64,000 nucleotides of DNA from JBBRDU01 sp038203615 (GTDB taxonomy: Bacteria; Verrucomicrobiota; Verrucomicrobiia; Chthoniobacterales; UBA10450). The stretch spans positions 12,900 through 76,899 of the forward strand of contig JBBRDU010000003.1 of NCBI GenBank assembly GCA_038203615.1, in the 5' to 3' direction. The notes under the pieces are model-generated. The model worked only from the letters and a program-made list of their open reading frames with translations. It had not been told where the DNA came from and did not search any database. The position numbers and the translations under genes are program-made. The first letter of the stretch is position 1; each line of letters opens with the position of its first letter. Positions 1 to 9,226 of the stretch are shown piece by piece.

Positions 1-5
1 GCCCG

Positions 6-2696
6 ATGAAGGCGCGCGCGGCCGCGCTCTTCTTTCTGGCCCTCAGCGCGCCCGAAGCCGTGGCGCGCGCGCTGCCCATTTACATCGAGGATAGTCACGC
101 CGGCACATTCTATTGGCTGGCGCCGCATCTCGATCTCGATGAGCCCTGCACCCTGATCCACTTCGACGCCCACAGCGACGCGTCTGGCATCTTCGATTCG
201 GACAAGATTCGCGCCGCCCTGCGCGCGGTCGCTTCGCCCGACGAACGAGAGAAGTTACTCCAGCAATGGCGGCGGCAGGGCGCCATTCAATGTTTCAACT
301 GGATCGAACCCCTCATGCCGGCCCCGATCGCGCGAGTGGTCTGGGTGGCGGGCGAAAAGGCCTCGCCGCAGAAACTGGAAGAGCAAACGCGCGAAGCAAC
401 CGCCCTGCTGGATGGTCATCTCGAGGCGGCGCCTCGCCAGGCGGGATCGTTTCGGGACCGTTACCTGGTCTCCGACCTCGCGCACTTGCCGGAGAAACTC
501 CGCGCCAATGAGCCGCTCGTCATCACGATCGATCTCGATTATTTCTCCGGGCTGCCCGCGGCCCAACAGCCGGCCGCGTTCGAGCGCGTCTGGAATTTCG
601 TCGTGCAGCAAACAAACTTGCGCGCCGTCACCTTCGCCATCTCGCGTCTGTATCTAAGCGATGATGCCGAAGCCGATCGATTGCTCACCATTGCTATCAC
701 CGCCGCGCGCCTGCTCCCCATGGCACAGATTTATTTTGAACCATTTGCGTCGGCCGGGCCCGATCGATCGATCCGCGCGCGGCCGTGGCAGACCGCCGGG
801 CAGCCCTTGCCTGTTTACGATCCGGCGCGCGCTTCCCCGCAATTACGGTCCATCATTCTGGCTGAGTCCGATCGGATTTTTGTGCAACAAGATGAGGCCC
901 GCTGGAATTCTTTGCTGCGCGCTTGGCGGAATGAAACAGCGTATCTGCACCTTGAACTAAAGAATGTTCAACCATGCACGGATGGAGCCTGGCGCGTCGC
1001 GGCAAGCGCAAGCACGGCCATAGAATTAGTGGCCCAACCATGCACGGCGAAGTTGGAGCGCATTGGGTGGTTCGCGCTCGAACCGGCCCATCCTTCCTGT
1101 AACGTCTCGGACCTGAACTCGGAGCAGGTCGGATTTGTCGCGCAAGCCGCCCCCCGACCGCAATGGCAGGAAAGGACCATCGCGGCGGCAGAGGCGACCC
1201 TGCCCATCGAAAAACTTAACGCCTTCTTCGATCCAAAATCACACTGTGGCTCGCTGCGCGTGCGTGCTCGCGCCTTGATCGACGGCAAAATCCGCGAAAC
1301 TCCGATCATCGAAGTGCGGCGCTTCGCCGGGACCGGTTTTCGCGCCGCCCTCACTGAGCAGTTCGGCCTGCCTTATCTTTTCGGCAGCGGTGCCTTGGAG
1401 AACCAATCGGACACCGGAGCCGAGATGAATCTCGGCAGCGATTGCGCAAATTTTCTCGTTTACGCCATGCGACGTCAAGGGCTCCGAATTCCCTGGTCCG
1501 ATCCGAAGCATCTCCGTCCGTACCTGGAAGGGGTCGGCGCAGCCATCGCTCCCGGTGCCGCGCAAATGTCCGCAGACGAACTGGAGCGGGGCTTAATTGT
1601 GCATCTCGGAAACCACGTCGCCGCGGTCATGGAGGATCGTCCGCCCCTGGGCCTCCTGGACGAAGGCGACCTGGTCGCGCATCAGCTGAAGGGTTTTCCG
1701 GAAACACTGACGTTAGGTGAACTGCTGCGCCAGCGGCACACCGGCGTTTTTGATCTCTGCCGTGTCCCTTCCGCAAATCGGTCAACGACTCTCACGTTCG
1801 GAGGAGACATCATGCTCGGCCGATCGTGCGCGACCAAAATAACAAATGGCGTCGATCCCTTCGCTGGGATCCGCGATCTCCTGGCACGCTCATTTTTCGC
1901 GGCGGCCAATCTCGAATGCGTCCTTTCGTCGGAGAAAGAAACACCGCGCGCGCCCGGATATTCCTTTCCGGCCCCGCCGAGTTCCGCGGCCCTGCTGCAC
2001 CGAGCCGGCTTCCGCGCCGTCAGTTTGGCAAACAATCACGCGCTCGATCTCGGCCCGGATGCGCTGCGGCGCTGCGCCCAAATACTGACAGAGGAAAATG
2101 TCGCAGCACTGGGAGTCGCGGGAACGAACGGAGATCCCTACGCGCCGCGAATCTTCGAGCTACCGGAGGGCCACCAGTTCGCCTTGCTCGCCATCTCCGA
2201 TCTGCCGGTGGGGCGAGATTCTACAGCTTACCCGCCGCGGCGGGAGCCGACCAACTGCTCAATGGCGCGGTCATCGGACCGCGCCCGCCTCGGCGCCGCG
2301 ATCAACACGGCCCGAACCAAGGCCGACCTTGTCGCCTGCATGGTTCATTGGGGCATCGAGAACACCCCTCTCGTCACCGATCAACAGCGCGAACTGGCCC
2401 GCTGGTTGATCGATCATGGCGTCGACGTGGTCGTCGGCTCGCATCCGCATTGTCTGCAACCGCTCGATTTTTATCACGGCCGTCCCATCGCCTATTCGTT
2501 GGGCAATCTGGTCTTCGACGGCGCGCCCACCGTCTCCTCCTGGAATCACGGCGCCTTCCTGCAGCTGACCCTCTCCACCAGTGGAAAGGTGCAGTCGGCC
2601 GATTTCATTCCGGTCCATTTAGAGAACGGCTTGCCGAAATGCGAACAGGCGGAGCACCACGTGATCGTCCAGGTCAGACAAGGGAATCCCTGGTAG
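6..2696 (+). CDS. Three-domain fusion: UPF0489 + NlpC/P60-like + CapA-like metallophosphatase
   Basis: 896 aa, possibly exported: residues 1-22 read as a signal peptide. Three modules follow. (1) About 23-215 resembles UPF0489 (arginase-like fold), with IEDSHAGTFYW, IHFDAHSDAS and VITIDLDYFSG, an Asp/His-rich set typical of a metal site. (2) About 450-600 is NlpC/P60-like: GSDCANFLVY supplies a candidate catalytic Cys near 480, and LGNHVAAV a His near 536. (3) From about 596 to the end is the PGA_cap/CapA family: FGGDIMLGR, ANNHALDLG, CMVHWGIE, GSHPHCLQPLD and YSLGNLVFD. CapA proteins act in poly-gamma-glutamate capsule synthesis or as related metallophosphatases, and NlpC/P60 domains cut gamma-glutamyl links. 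A role on glutamate-containing envelope polymers is therefore an inference. The start is near the window edge, so an upstream start cannot be excluded. The stop TAG lies at the edge of a palindromic repeat. Confidence 0.8.
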   Translation: MKARAAALFFLALSAPEAVARALPIYIEDSHAGTFYWLAPHLDLDEPCTLIHFDAHSDASGIFDSDKIRAALRAVASPDEREKLLQQWRRQGAIQCFNWIEPLMPAPIARVVWVAGEKASPQKLEEQTREATALLDGHLEAAPRQAGSFRDRYLVSDLAHLPEKLRANEPLVITIDLDYFSGLPAAQQPAAFERVWNFVVQQTNLRAVTFAISRLYLSDDAEADRLLTIAITAARLLPMAQIYFEPFASAGPDRSIRARPWQTAGQPLPVYDPARASPQLRSIILAESDRIFVQQDEARWNSLLRAWRNETAYLHLELKNVQPCTDGAWRVAASASTAIELVAQPCTAKLERIGWFALEPAHPSCNVSDLNSEQVGFVAQAAPRPQWQERTIAAAEATLPIEKLNAFFDPKSHCGSLRVRARALIDGKIRETPIIEVRRFAGTGFRAALTEQFGLPYLFGSGALENQSDTGAEMNLGSDCANFLVYAMRRQGLRIPWSDPKHLRPYLEGVGAAIAPGAAQMSADELERGLIVHLGNHVAAVMEDRPPLGLLDEGDLVAHQLKGFPETLTLGELLRQRHTGVFDLCRVPSANRSTTLTFGGDIMLGRSCATKITNGVDPFAGIRDLLARSFFAAANLECVLSSEKETPRAPGYSFPAPPSSAALLHRAGFRAVSLANNHALDLGPDALRRCAQILTEENVAALGVAGTNGDPYAPRIFELPEGHQFALLAISDLPVGRDSTAYPPRREPTNCSMARSSDRARLGAAINTARTKADLVACMVHWGIENTPLVTDQQRELARWLIDHGVDVVVGSHPHCLQPLDFYHGRPIAYSLGNLVFDGAPTVSSWNHGAFLQLTLSTSGKVQSADFIPVHLENGLPKCEQAEHHVIVQVRQGNPW

Positions 2697-2738
2697 GGGG
2701 AAGCTGTTAGCTTCCCGTGGGAAGACAACGCCTTCCCC
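2697..2738. repeat. Paired-hairpin palindrome after gene 1
   Basis: Hairpin 1 is GGGAAGCT-GTT-AGCTTCCC (2698-2716), and a shorter second hairpin (about 2719-2737) follows. The outer ends GGGGAAG and CTTCCCC also pair. It begins directly after the stop codon of the preceding gene and could serve as its terminator, although no T-run follows. It resembles the element at 50836-50898. Confidence 0.65.
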
Positions 2739-2823
2739 TCCAGATGAACGCAATCACGCTGGTCCGCGCGTTCACCAGCGGCCTTGTCATTCGGCGCGGC
2801 CTGCATGAATCTAAACGTTTCGT

Positions 2824-3891
2824 ATGCCGCGGCTGCCCAAACAGAATTATCCCGACATCGAACGCATCATTGAGTTCGATTTTGTTCGCGCCACGGAAGC
2901 AGCCGCCCTCAACTCCCTGCGCTGGCTCGGGCGCGGTGACAAGGAAAAGGCCGACGCAGCCGCCTGCGACGCCATGCGCGGCATGTTCGACCTCATGAAC
3001 ATTTGCGGCGAAGTGGTCATCGGCGAAGGCATCAAAGACGGCGCTCCCGGCATCTTCAAAGGCGAGCAACTCGGCACCTGGTTGCCCGGCTCGCCGCCCT
3101 TCGACATCGCGATCGATCCGATCGATGGCACAACCAACATCTCGAAGGGCGCGCCCAACTCGATCAGTTGTATCGCGGCCGCCAGTCCCGAGACGGGCAT
3201 CAAAGTGGCGCTGCTGGATGTGCCCTCTTTCTATATGTCGAAGCTGGCCTACGGCCCGCGCGTCGTGCAGTACATGCAAAAGCGGGGCGACACTCTCAGT
3301 GTCGATAGCCCCATCGCCGAAACCCTCGCCATCGTGGCGCGCGCCGTGGAAAAACGGGTGCAGGACGTCGTCATCATGCTCCTGGATCGGCCGCGGCACA
3401 AAGAGCTCGTGGCGGAAGTTCGCGCGACCGGGGCTTCGCTGCGCATGATCGGGGACGGAGACATCGCGGCGGCCATGGCTCCCTCGTTGCCCGAGACGGA
3501 GATCGATTTGTACCTCGGCATCGGCGGTTCGCCCGAGGCCGTCCTGGCGGCGGCCGGCATCAAATGCCTCGGCGGAGACATGCAATGCAAAATGTGGCCG
3601 CGCGATCAGAAAGAGCGCCAGAGTTTGATCGACGCCGGGTGCGAAAAAGACCTGGACCGCGTTTTTTCCGCCGACGATCTGGCCAACGGCAAGAACATCA
3701 TTTTTTGCGCGACCGGGATCAGCGACAGCGCCCTGTTGCGCGGCGTCAAAACCAAAGGAGCGGCCATGGCCGTGACCCACTCCATCCTGATGCGCGCCAA
3801 AAGTAAAACCGTCCGGTTCGTGCGCACCGTGCACAACCTTCAGATCAAGACGATCCGGCTGCGGTCGGACCAGCGGGAGCATCGTCTTTAA
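2824..3891 (+). CDS. glpX: Fructose-1,6-bisphosphatase class II
   Basis: 355 aa, the usual length for the family. It hydrolyses fructose 1,6-bisphosphate to fructose 6-phosphate in the cytoplasm for gluconeogenesis. Family motifs are clear: a long N-terminal helical region, GEVVIGEGIKDGAP (about 62-75), the metal-binding DPIDGTT (about 98-104), and GIGGSPEAVLAAAGIKCLGG in the C-terminal half. The ATG at 2824 gives the expected N terminus (MPRLPKQNYPDIER). It stands alone. A long antisense frame across it is a codon-bias shadow. Confidence 0.95.
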   Translation: MPRLPKQNYPDIERIIEFDFVRATEAAALNSLRWLGRGDKEKADAAACDAMRGMFDLMNICGEVVIGEGIKDGAPGIFKGEQLGTWLPGSPPFDIAIDPIDGTTNISKGAPNSISCIAAASPETGIKVALLDVPSFYMSKLAYGPRVVQYMQKRGDTLSVDSPIAETLAIVARAVEKRVQDVVIMLLDRPRHKELVAEVRATGASLRMIGDGDIAAAMAPSLPETEIDLYLGIGGSPEAVLAAAGIKCLGGDMQCKMWPRDQKERQSLIDAGCEKDLDRVFSADDLANGKNIIFCATGISDSALLRGVKTKGAAMAVTHSILMRAKSKTVRFVRTVHNLQIKTIRLRSDQREHRL

Positions 3892-3997
3892 AAGAGTGGT
3901 CCGGCTCGCGCTCTAACCTGGCCTCGCCCAACGCGTTAAAATCTCAGGCTCGACAGGCCCTTTTTCCTCTGTTCCAATCAGAAAAACTTCGCCGCTT

Positions 3998-4393
3998 ATG
4001 AGACAAATACCAAAAACAGATCTTTCACCAACCAACGGCTGCATCATCGACACGAAATGGAAACTCGGCACGCTCGGCTACCATCCCACGGCCGCCGGTG
4101 GCGAAGAGCCCAAAACCGGGGATGTGACTCGATTGCCCGAACTGGTGATTTACGATCACATTTGTTTCGGAGGCGCTTACGCACGGACCAACCTGAGCTT
4201 CCATTTCATTGGAGATTTTTGGAACGATCGCATCAGTTCACTCATCGTGGTGAGCGGCGTCTGGCGGTTTTATCGCGATGAATATTACAAGGGCGACCAT
4301 TGGGACCTCGGCCCGGGCTACTACGAAAGCTTCTTTACGGCGAAAGGCCCGGACGACGTGGTCAGTTCGTTCCAGGCCATCGCGCTGACGTAG
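3998..4393 (+). CDS. Beta/gamma-crystallin family protein
   Basis: 131 aa with no obvious signal peptide. Residues about 50-131 have the beta/gamma-crystallin pattern: YDHICFGG, a Y/F-rich strand (NLSFHFIGDFW), then NDRISSL, which fits the calcium-binding consensus (N/D)(N/D)xx(S/T)S, and a second half with WRFYRDEYYKG and YYESF. Microbial members bind Ca2+ and are often extracellular or stress-related; the role here is unknown. Its neighbours are unrelated metabolic genes. Confidence 0.7.
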   Translation: MRQIPKTDLSPTNGCIIDTKWKLGTLGYHPTAAGGEEPKTGDVTRLPELVIYDHICFGGAYARTNLSFHFIGDFWNDRISSLIVVSGVWRFYRDEYYKGDHWDLGPGYYESFFTAKGPDDVVSSFQAIALT

Positions 4394-4488
4394 AACTGCC
4401 CGCCTAGAAAAACCGCCCGCCTAGAGTCCGCCAAGGCGAGCGCCTGCTCACGCCCAAATCACGGCGATAGAGCACCCTGCCTACAGCG

Positions 4489-5442
4489 TCAGGGCAAAAG
4501 TTCAACGACGACCCGGGCACAACCCCACGAAAGGGTGAAGCCGGAGCCGCCGTGGCCGTAATTATGAATGATGGCGCGTCCATCGCGGCCTCGGTCCCGC
4601 GCCACCCGCACGCCTGATTTACGGAACGGGCGAATCCCGACGTGCTCGGCCAGGACCTGCGGCGCGTCCATCTTCAGAACGCGGCTGCACTCCGTGACGA
4701 TGCGGGCCGTGTCGGCGGCGTTGACGGTGCGGCTAAAACTCACTTCGTTGCTACCGCCAAACAGACAGTCCTTGGCCCGCGGGATGGCATACATGAGCGG
4801 CGCATCATGGCAGACCACGGCGTAGGGAAGATCCATTTTCGGAACGATTGCCACCTGCCCGCGATGCGGCTCAAGGTCGTTGTCGCCGGCGAGGTCACGC
4901 GCACCGATGCCGGCGCAATGGACGATCGAATCAAAATCAGCCGGCGCCTCCTCCAGGGTCTCGAGGTGCGCGCTCCCGCGCACCACTCCGCCGGCCGCCT
5001 CCAAACGGCGCGCCAGATAATCGAGATAGATGGTGGTATCCATCAGCGGAACCGTCAGGGCGAAACCACTCGCGCCCCGACTCGTTAGGGAAATCTCTTC
5101 CAGCTCGGGCGGCGCCAACGGCCGCGCCCCTAATTTCAAGGCCCAGAGCGGGATCTCCATTTTGTGACCGCGCGAAAAGGTACGGAGTTCCAGCATGGAA
5201 ACGCCGCCGGCCTGATCTTCACTGAGACGGGCCAGCACGTCATACGTCTCCAGCGCCCAGGACATGACGGCGTCCGCCGGCTCGGCGTCATAAGGATACC
5301 AAATGGCGCCCGCCGCCGCGGAGGTGGTGCGCGTACCGGTTTTATCGGCCAAAATGGTCACGCCATCCCCGCGCTCGGCCAACAGGACGCCACAAGTAAG
5401 TCCCGAAACCCCGGCTCCGACAATGGCAATATTTCTCGGCAT
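4489..5442 (-). CDS. FAD-dependent oxidoreductase, D-amino-acid oxidase family
   Basis: 317 aa from the ATG at 5442, which puts the Rossmann motif IAIVGAGVSGL at residues 5-15. A TTG seven codons upstream is also in frame. Downstream are SAAAGAIWYP (FAD contact region), a substrate-domain stretch with LMYAIPRAKDCLFGG, IRPFRKSGVRV (a conserved substrate-binding Arg region) and the C-terminal NYGHGGSGFTLSWG signature of DAO/DASPO enzymes. These deaminate D-amino acids to 2-oxo acids with H2O2 formation. Substrate (neutral or acidic D-amino acid) cannot be fixed from sequence alone. Monocistronic, divergent from mqnC. Confidence 0.85.
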   Translation of the reverse strand: MPRNIAIVGAGVSGLTCGVLLAERGDGVTILADKTGTRTTSAAAGAIWYPYDAEPADAVMSWALETYDVLARLSEDQAGGVSMLELRTFSRGHKMEIPLWALKLGARPLAPPELEEISLTSRGASGFALTVPLMDTTIYLDYLARRLEAAGGVVRGSAHLETLEEAPADFDSIVHCAGIGARDLAGDNDLEPHRGQVAIVPKMDLPYAVVCHDAPLMYAIPRAKDCLFGGSNEVSFSRTVNAADTARIVTECSRVLKMDAPQVLAEHVGIRPFRKSGVRVARDRGRDGRAIIHNYGHGGSGFTLSWGCARVVVELLP

Positions 5443-5517
5443 CTGTATTATTTTAAGCCCCAAAACAACTCTCGCAAAGCGCTCGAAAGAGGCCCGGTCA
5501 TAAGGTAGATTGCCGGA

Positions 5518-6609
5518 ATGGTCTCAATCAATCGCGATGCGCTAACCGAAAAGGTCTTGGCCGGCGAAAGGATCACGTCGGAAAACGCTCTTGTGCTGGC
5601 GCGCTGGCCCCTCGAAGAACTCGGGGGACTGGCCAATGCCCGGCGCGACCTGGCCAAGGCCGCCGCCTACGATGGGAGAGGCCGCCAGATCGTAACCTAC
5701 ATCGTCGATCGCAACATCAATTACACCAACGTCTGCAACGTCTACTGCAAGTTCTGCGCATTCTATCGCACCGAAAAAGATGACGATCATTACGTTCTCT
5801 CGTTCGAGCAGATCGATCAAAAACTCGACGAACTTTCCGCTGCCGGCGGGGTTCAAATCCTGATGCAAGGCGGGCACCATCCCAAACTTTCCTTCTCCTG
5901 GTACCTCGATCTACTGCACCACATCCGCGAAAAATATCCGCACCTCAACATCCACGGATTCAGCCCGCCCGAGTTTCAACATTTTGCCGAGACCTTCCGC
6001 ATGCCGCTGCGCGAAGTGATCGCGCAGTTCCAAGCCGCGGGGCTCGGATCGATTCCAGGCGGAGGCGGCGAGATCCTGGTCGACCGCGTGCGTAAAAAAA
6101 TCGCACCGCTCAAGTGCGGCTCGGACCAGTGGCTTGAAGTCATGCAAATCGCGCACGAACTCGGATTGAACTCGAGCGCGACCATGATGTTCGGCCATGT
6201 CGAGACCATGGAAGATCGGATCGAACATCTGCAGCGCGTGCGCGATCAACAGGATCGCAGCGGAGGTTTCACCGCCTTCATTTGCTGGACATTTCAGCCG
6301 CAGCACACTGTTTTGAAAATCGCGCAGCCCACCGGCGTGGCCGAATATCTCCGGACGCAGGCGCTCGCCCGCATCTTTCTGGATAACATCGAAAATATTC
6401 AAAGCTCGTGGGTGACGCAGGGGCCAGGCATCGGACAGGTCGCCCTAAAATACGGCGCCAATGATTTCGGCTCGGTCATGATGGAAGAGAACGTCGTGAG
6501 TAGTGCCGGCACCACCTTCCGCATGAATGCGTCTCAAATTGAGTCCCTCATTCGCGCTGCCGGCTATGAACCGCGCCGACGCAACAATTGGTATAAGCTG
6601 CTGAACTAA
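5518..6609 (+). CDS. mqnC: Cyclic dehypoxanthinyl futalosine synthase (radical SAM)
   Basis: 363 aa. The radical SAM motif CNVYCKFC (about 73-80), embedded in INYTNVCNVYCKFCAFYR, binds the 4Fe-4S cluster. IPGGGGEILVDRVR, SSATMMFGHVET and QDRSGGFTAFI match MqnC rather than the related MqnE. The enzyme cyclises dehypoxanthinyl futalosine in the futalosine route to menaquinone. No other mqn gene lies in the window. The ATG at 5518 gives a normal N terminus. Confidence 0.92.
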   Translation: MVSINRDALTEKVLAGERITSENALVLARWPLEELGGLANARRDLAKAAAYDGRGRQIVTYIVDRNINYTNVCNVYCKFCAFYRTEKDDDHYVLSFEQIDQKLDELSAAGGVQILMQGGHHPKLSFSWYLDLLHHIREKYPHLNIHGFSPPEFQHFAETFRMPLREVIAQFQAAGLGSIPGGGGEILVDRVRKKIAPLKCGSDQWLEVMQIAHELGLNSSATMMFGHVETMEDRIEHLQRVRDQQDRSGGFTAFICWTFQPQHTVLKIAQPTGVAEYLRTQALARIFLDNIENIQSSWVTQGPGIGQVALKYGANDFGSVMMEENVVSSAGTTFRMNASQIESLIRAAGYEPRRRNNWYKLLN

Positions 6610-6665
6610 AGGGCTCTGGAGTTGTCTGTGCCTAGGCGCCCCGGGCGCTTCTGAAAAAACCTTCC

Positions 6666-6695
6666 TTGACGATTGCCTTCTTATTCCCCATATAG
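6666..6695 (+). promoter_or_regulatory. Candidate sigma70-like promoter upstream of bamA
   Basis: TTGACG at 6666-6671 is followed after 17 bases by CATATA (6689-6694), 55-85 bases before the bamA start. An 8-bp hairpin (GTCCCGCG 6702-6709 with CGCGGGAC 6720-6727) lies between it and the start and could be a 5' UTR structure. Pattern match only. Confidence 0.25.
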
Positions 6696-6749
6696 CCGCC
6701 TGTCCCGCGTGGTGTTCTCCGCGGGACTCGCCATCTTTAATCCTTACTT

Positions 6750-9170
6750 ATGATACTATTCTCCGGACCGAGCCGTCGCCCAGCCTTCGCCGTTTTGCTG
6801 GCGTCGTTTCTGGCGGTGTTCGGCCCCATTTTGGCGCACGGGCAACAAGGACCGCCCACCGTTCGGTCGATCGACGTGGAGTACACCGGACCAGCCACCG
6901 TCAGTAAGGAACGAATTCTCGCCCAATTGCGTACCACCGTGGGCCAGCCCTATTCCGACGCCGTCGTGGAGCAGGATATTCGCCAGCTTTATTCCACCGG
7001 TTCCGTGCGCAACGTTCGTATCTTCGCGCAACCCGCCGGCGACGGCGTGAAAGTCATCGTGGCCGTGCAAACCCGCTCGGTCGTGCGCGAAATTGAAATC
7101 GACGGCGCGCAAAAAGTCAGCGCCAAGCGACTGCGCAAAGAAATCGCTCTCAAAATCAACAGCCCGGTCAACGAGGAGCAGTTGGAACAGGGACGTCAAA
7201 AGATCATCGAGGCCTACAAGGGCCGCGGCTACAACGACATCAGCGTGCAATTCCGAGTGGACCCGATCGAGGAAAATCGCGGCACTTCCCGCGTGGTTTA
7301 CACGGTGAACGAAGGGATCAAGGGAGCCGTGCGCAGCGTCCACTTCGAAGGCAACGGGCATTACAGCGGCAAGGTTCTGCGGAAGCAAATGAAGACCAAG
7401 GGCAAGACGCTGATTGCCTTCATCGACAAGTCCGGCCGGCTCGACGAAGTGCAACTCCAGCAGGATCTCGATAGCATCAAGGAATTTTACCAGAACCATG
7501 GCTACATCGATGCCGAAGTAAAAGACGTGCGCAAAGAGCGCGAGAGCGGTCCGATCATCATCACCATCGCCGTCGTGGAAGGCCAGCAGTATCACACCGG
7601 CAAGATTACTTTTACCGGCTACAAGATGACGACGGAGGAAAAACTCCGGGCCATCGTAAAAATGAAGGAAGGCGGAATCTACTCGCCCAAGGGCCTGCAT
7701 GATGATGCCAAGGCCATCGCCGACGCCTACGGCACGGGCGGCTACGTCGATCTCGTGGTGTTGCCGGAAGGTTCGCCGGCCGGCCCTGAACGGATCGATG
7801 TCCATTACAAGATCGAGGAAGGCAACCGGTCTTTCGTGCAACGCATTAACGTCGTGGGCAACACCCGCACCAGGGACAAGGTCATTCGGCGCGAAGTATT
7901 GATCGCCCCGGGCGATGTCTTTAACACCGTCCGGGTCGACGTGACCAAGAAGCGGCTCGAGAACCTCGGTTACTTCGCCAAAGTCGAGACGTATCCGGAG
8001 GATACCGGCGTGCCGGGCCGCAAGGATTTGACCGTCCAAGTGGAAGAGAAGCGCACCGGCTCTTTGAGCTTTGGCGGAGGTTTCAGCACGATCGATCAAC
8101 TGGTCGTTTTTGCCGAACTGACCCAGGGAAATTTTGATTTGAGGAGCTGGCCCGGATTCACCGGCGGCGGTCAAAAATTCCGGATCCGCGCCCAGGTCGG
8201 CACCCAGCGCAAGGATTTCATTCTCGCTTTGACCGAGCCTTACTTCCTGGATCGCCGTTTGTCCCTGGGCGGTCAGGTATTCTATACCGAGGCGAACTAT
8301 CTCAGCTCCGTTTACGATCAGCGCAACTACGGCGTCGCCTTTGAGCTGCGCAAACCGCTCACCCAATACCTCTACGGAACGCTCGGCTATCGACTCGAAG
8401 ATATTGAAATCTTTAACGTCAATACCAGTGCTTCGGATCAGATCCAGGCGGAAGCCGGCGCAACCGTCAAGAGCGAGGTCCTGAGCAGTCTTGTTTTTGA
8501 TCGGCGCGATAACCCGATACTGACCCGCAAAGGGACGCGCGTGACGTTCGCGCCGTATGTGGCCGGTGGGCCGCTGGGCGGCGACGTTCAGATTTACGGC
8601 GGCGACCTGGAAGCCTCGCAATACTTTCATCTGCCTCTGGATATGGTTCTCCTGTTCAATGCCGAGGCCGCGGTGGTGGATGTTTGGGATCGGTCAGAGA
8701 CAAACACCATCCAGGTGCAGGTGAAATCGCGAAACCCCGATGGCACCCCGATGCTGGACGGGATGGGTAATCCCATTTTAGTGCCGGCGGACGAGCAAAT
8801 TTCGGCGGTGCCTATTTACGATCGCCTTTATCTGGGTGGTTCGAACAACCTGCGCGGCTTTGCTTTCCGCGACGTGGGCCCCAGAGATAAACAAGGCCAG
8901 CCGTTGGGCGGCCAGTCCATGGCCCGGGCCACCGCCGAGCTGACCTTTCCTATTATTGAGAAGGCGCGGGGCGCCCTTTTCTACGATACGGGGTTCGTCA
9001 ACGCCAATCCCTATGATTTCGGCACGAACAGTGTCGCTTCCGACGTAGGTTTTGGGTTACGGCTCGATTTGCCAATTGGTCCGTTGCGGATTGATTATGG
9101 CTTTCCGATCCAGACTGATGGCCGGGGCAACAAGGGACATTTCAACTTCAATGTCGGCTATCAATTTTGA
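6750..9170 (+). CDS. bamA: Outer membrane protein assembly factor BamA
   Basis: 806 aa. An N-terminal signal segment of about 29 residues is followed by POTRA repeats to about residue 430 (IDVEYTGPATV, REIEIDGAQKVS, VRSVHFEGNGHYSG, ITFTGYKMTTE, QRINVVGNTRT). The C-terminal half is a surface-antigen beta-barrel with the conserved YLGGSNNLRGF segment and a terminal Phe (VGYQF), the usual Bam recognition end. It inserts beta-barrel proteins into the outer membrane. Directly followed by skp, as in many diderms. Confidence 0.95.
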   Translation: MILFSGPSRRPAFAVLLASFLAVFGPILAHGQQGPPTVRSIDVEYTGPATVSKERILAQLRTTVGQPYSDAVVEQDIRQLYSTGSVRNVRIFAQPAGDGVKVIVAVQTRSVVREIEIDGAQKVSAKRLRKEIALKINSPVNEEQLEQGRQKIIEAYKGRGYNDISVQFRVDPIEENRGTSRVVYTVNEGIKGAVRSVHFEGNGHYSGKVLRKQMKTKGKTLIAFIDKSGRLDEVQLQQDLDSIKEFYQNHGYIDAEVKDVRKERESGPIIITIAVVEGQQYHTGKITFTGYKMTTEEKLRAIVKMKEGGIYSPKGLHDDAKAIADAYGTGGYVDLVVLPEGSPAGPERIDVHYKIEEGNRSFVQRINVVGNTRTRDKVIRREVLIAPGDVFNTVRVDVTKKRLENLGYFAKVETYPEDTGVPGRKDLTVQVEEKRTGSLSFGGGFSTIDQLVVFAELTQGNFDLRSWPGFTGGGQKFRIRAQVGTQRKDFILALTEPYFLDRRLSLGGQVFYTEANYLSSVYDQRNYGVAFELRKPLTQYLYGTLGYRLEDIEIFNVNTSASDQIQAEAGATVKSEVLSSLVFDRRDNPILTRKGTRVTFAPYVAGGPLGGDVQIYGGDLEASQYFHLPLDMVLLFNAEAAVVDVWDRSETNTIQVQVKSRNPDGTPMLDGMGNPILVPADEQISAVPIYDRLYLGGSNNLRGFAFRDVGPRDKQGQPLGGQSMARATAELTFPIIEKARGALFYDTGFVNANPYDFGTNSVASDVGFGLRLDLPIGPLRIDYGFPIQTDGRGNKGHFNFNVGYQF

Positions 9171-9226
9171 ACGAATATTGACAACCTCGGTCTAATGCGG
9201 TCCAACCTATACTGTCCATCTCCTTT

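Noticed and set aside
1826..2710. 294-codon frame overlapping the CapA-like part of gene 1
   Set aside because: Arg/Pro-rich translation typical of an off-frame reading, fully inside a conserved domain.
2707..3882. 391-codon open frame antisense to glpX
   Set aside because: It mirrors the well-supported glpX frame, has no domain pattern and is explained by GC-rich codon bias.
6756..8630. 624-codon open frame antisense to bamA
   Set aside because: Low-complexity His/Asp/Val-rich translation with no motifs; bamA on the other strand is certain.
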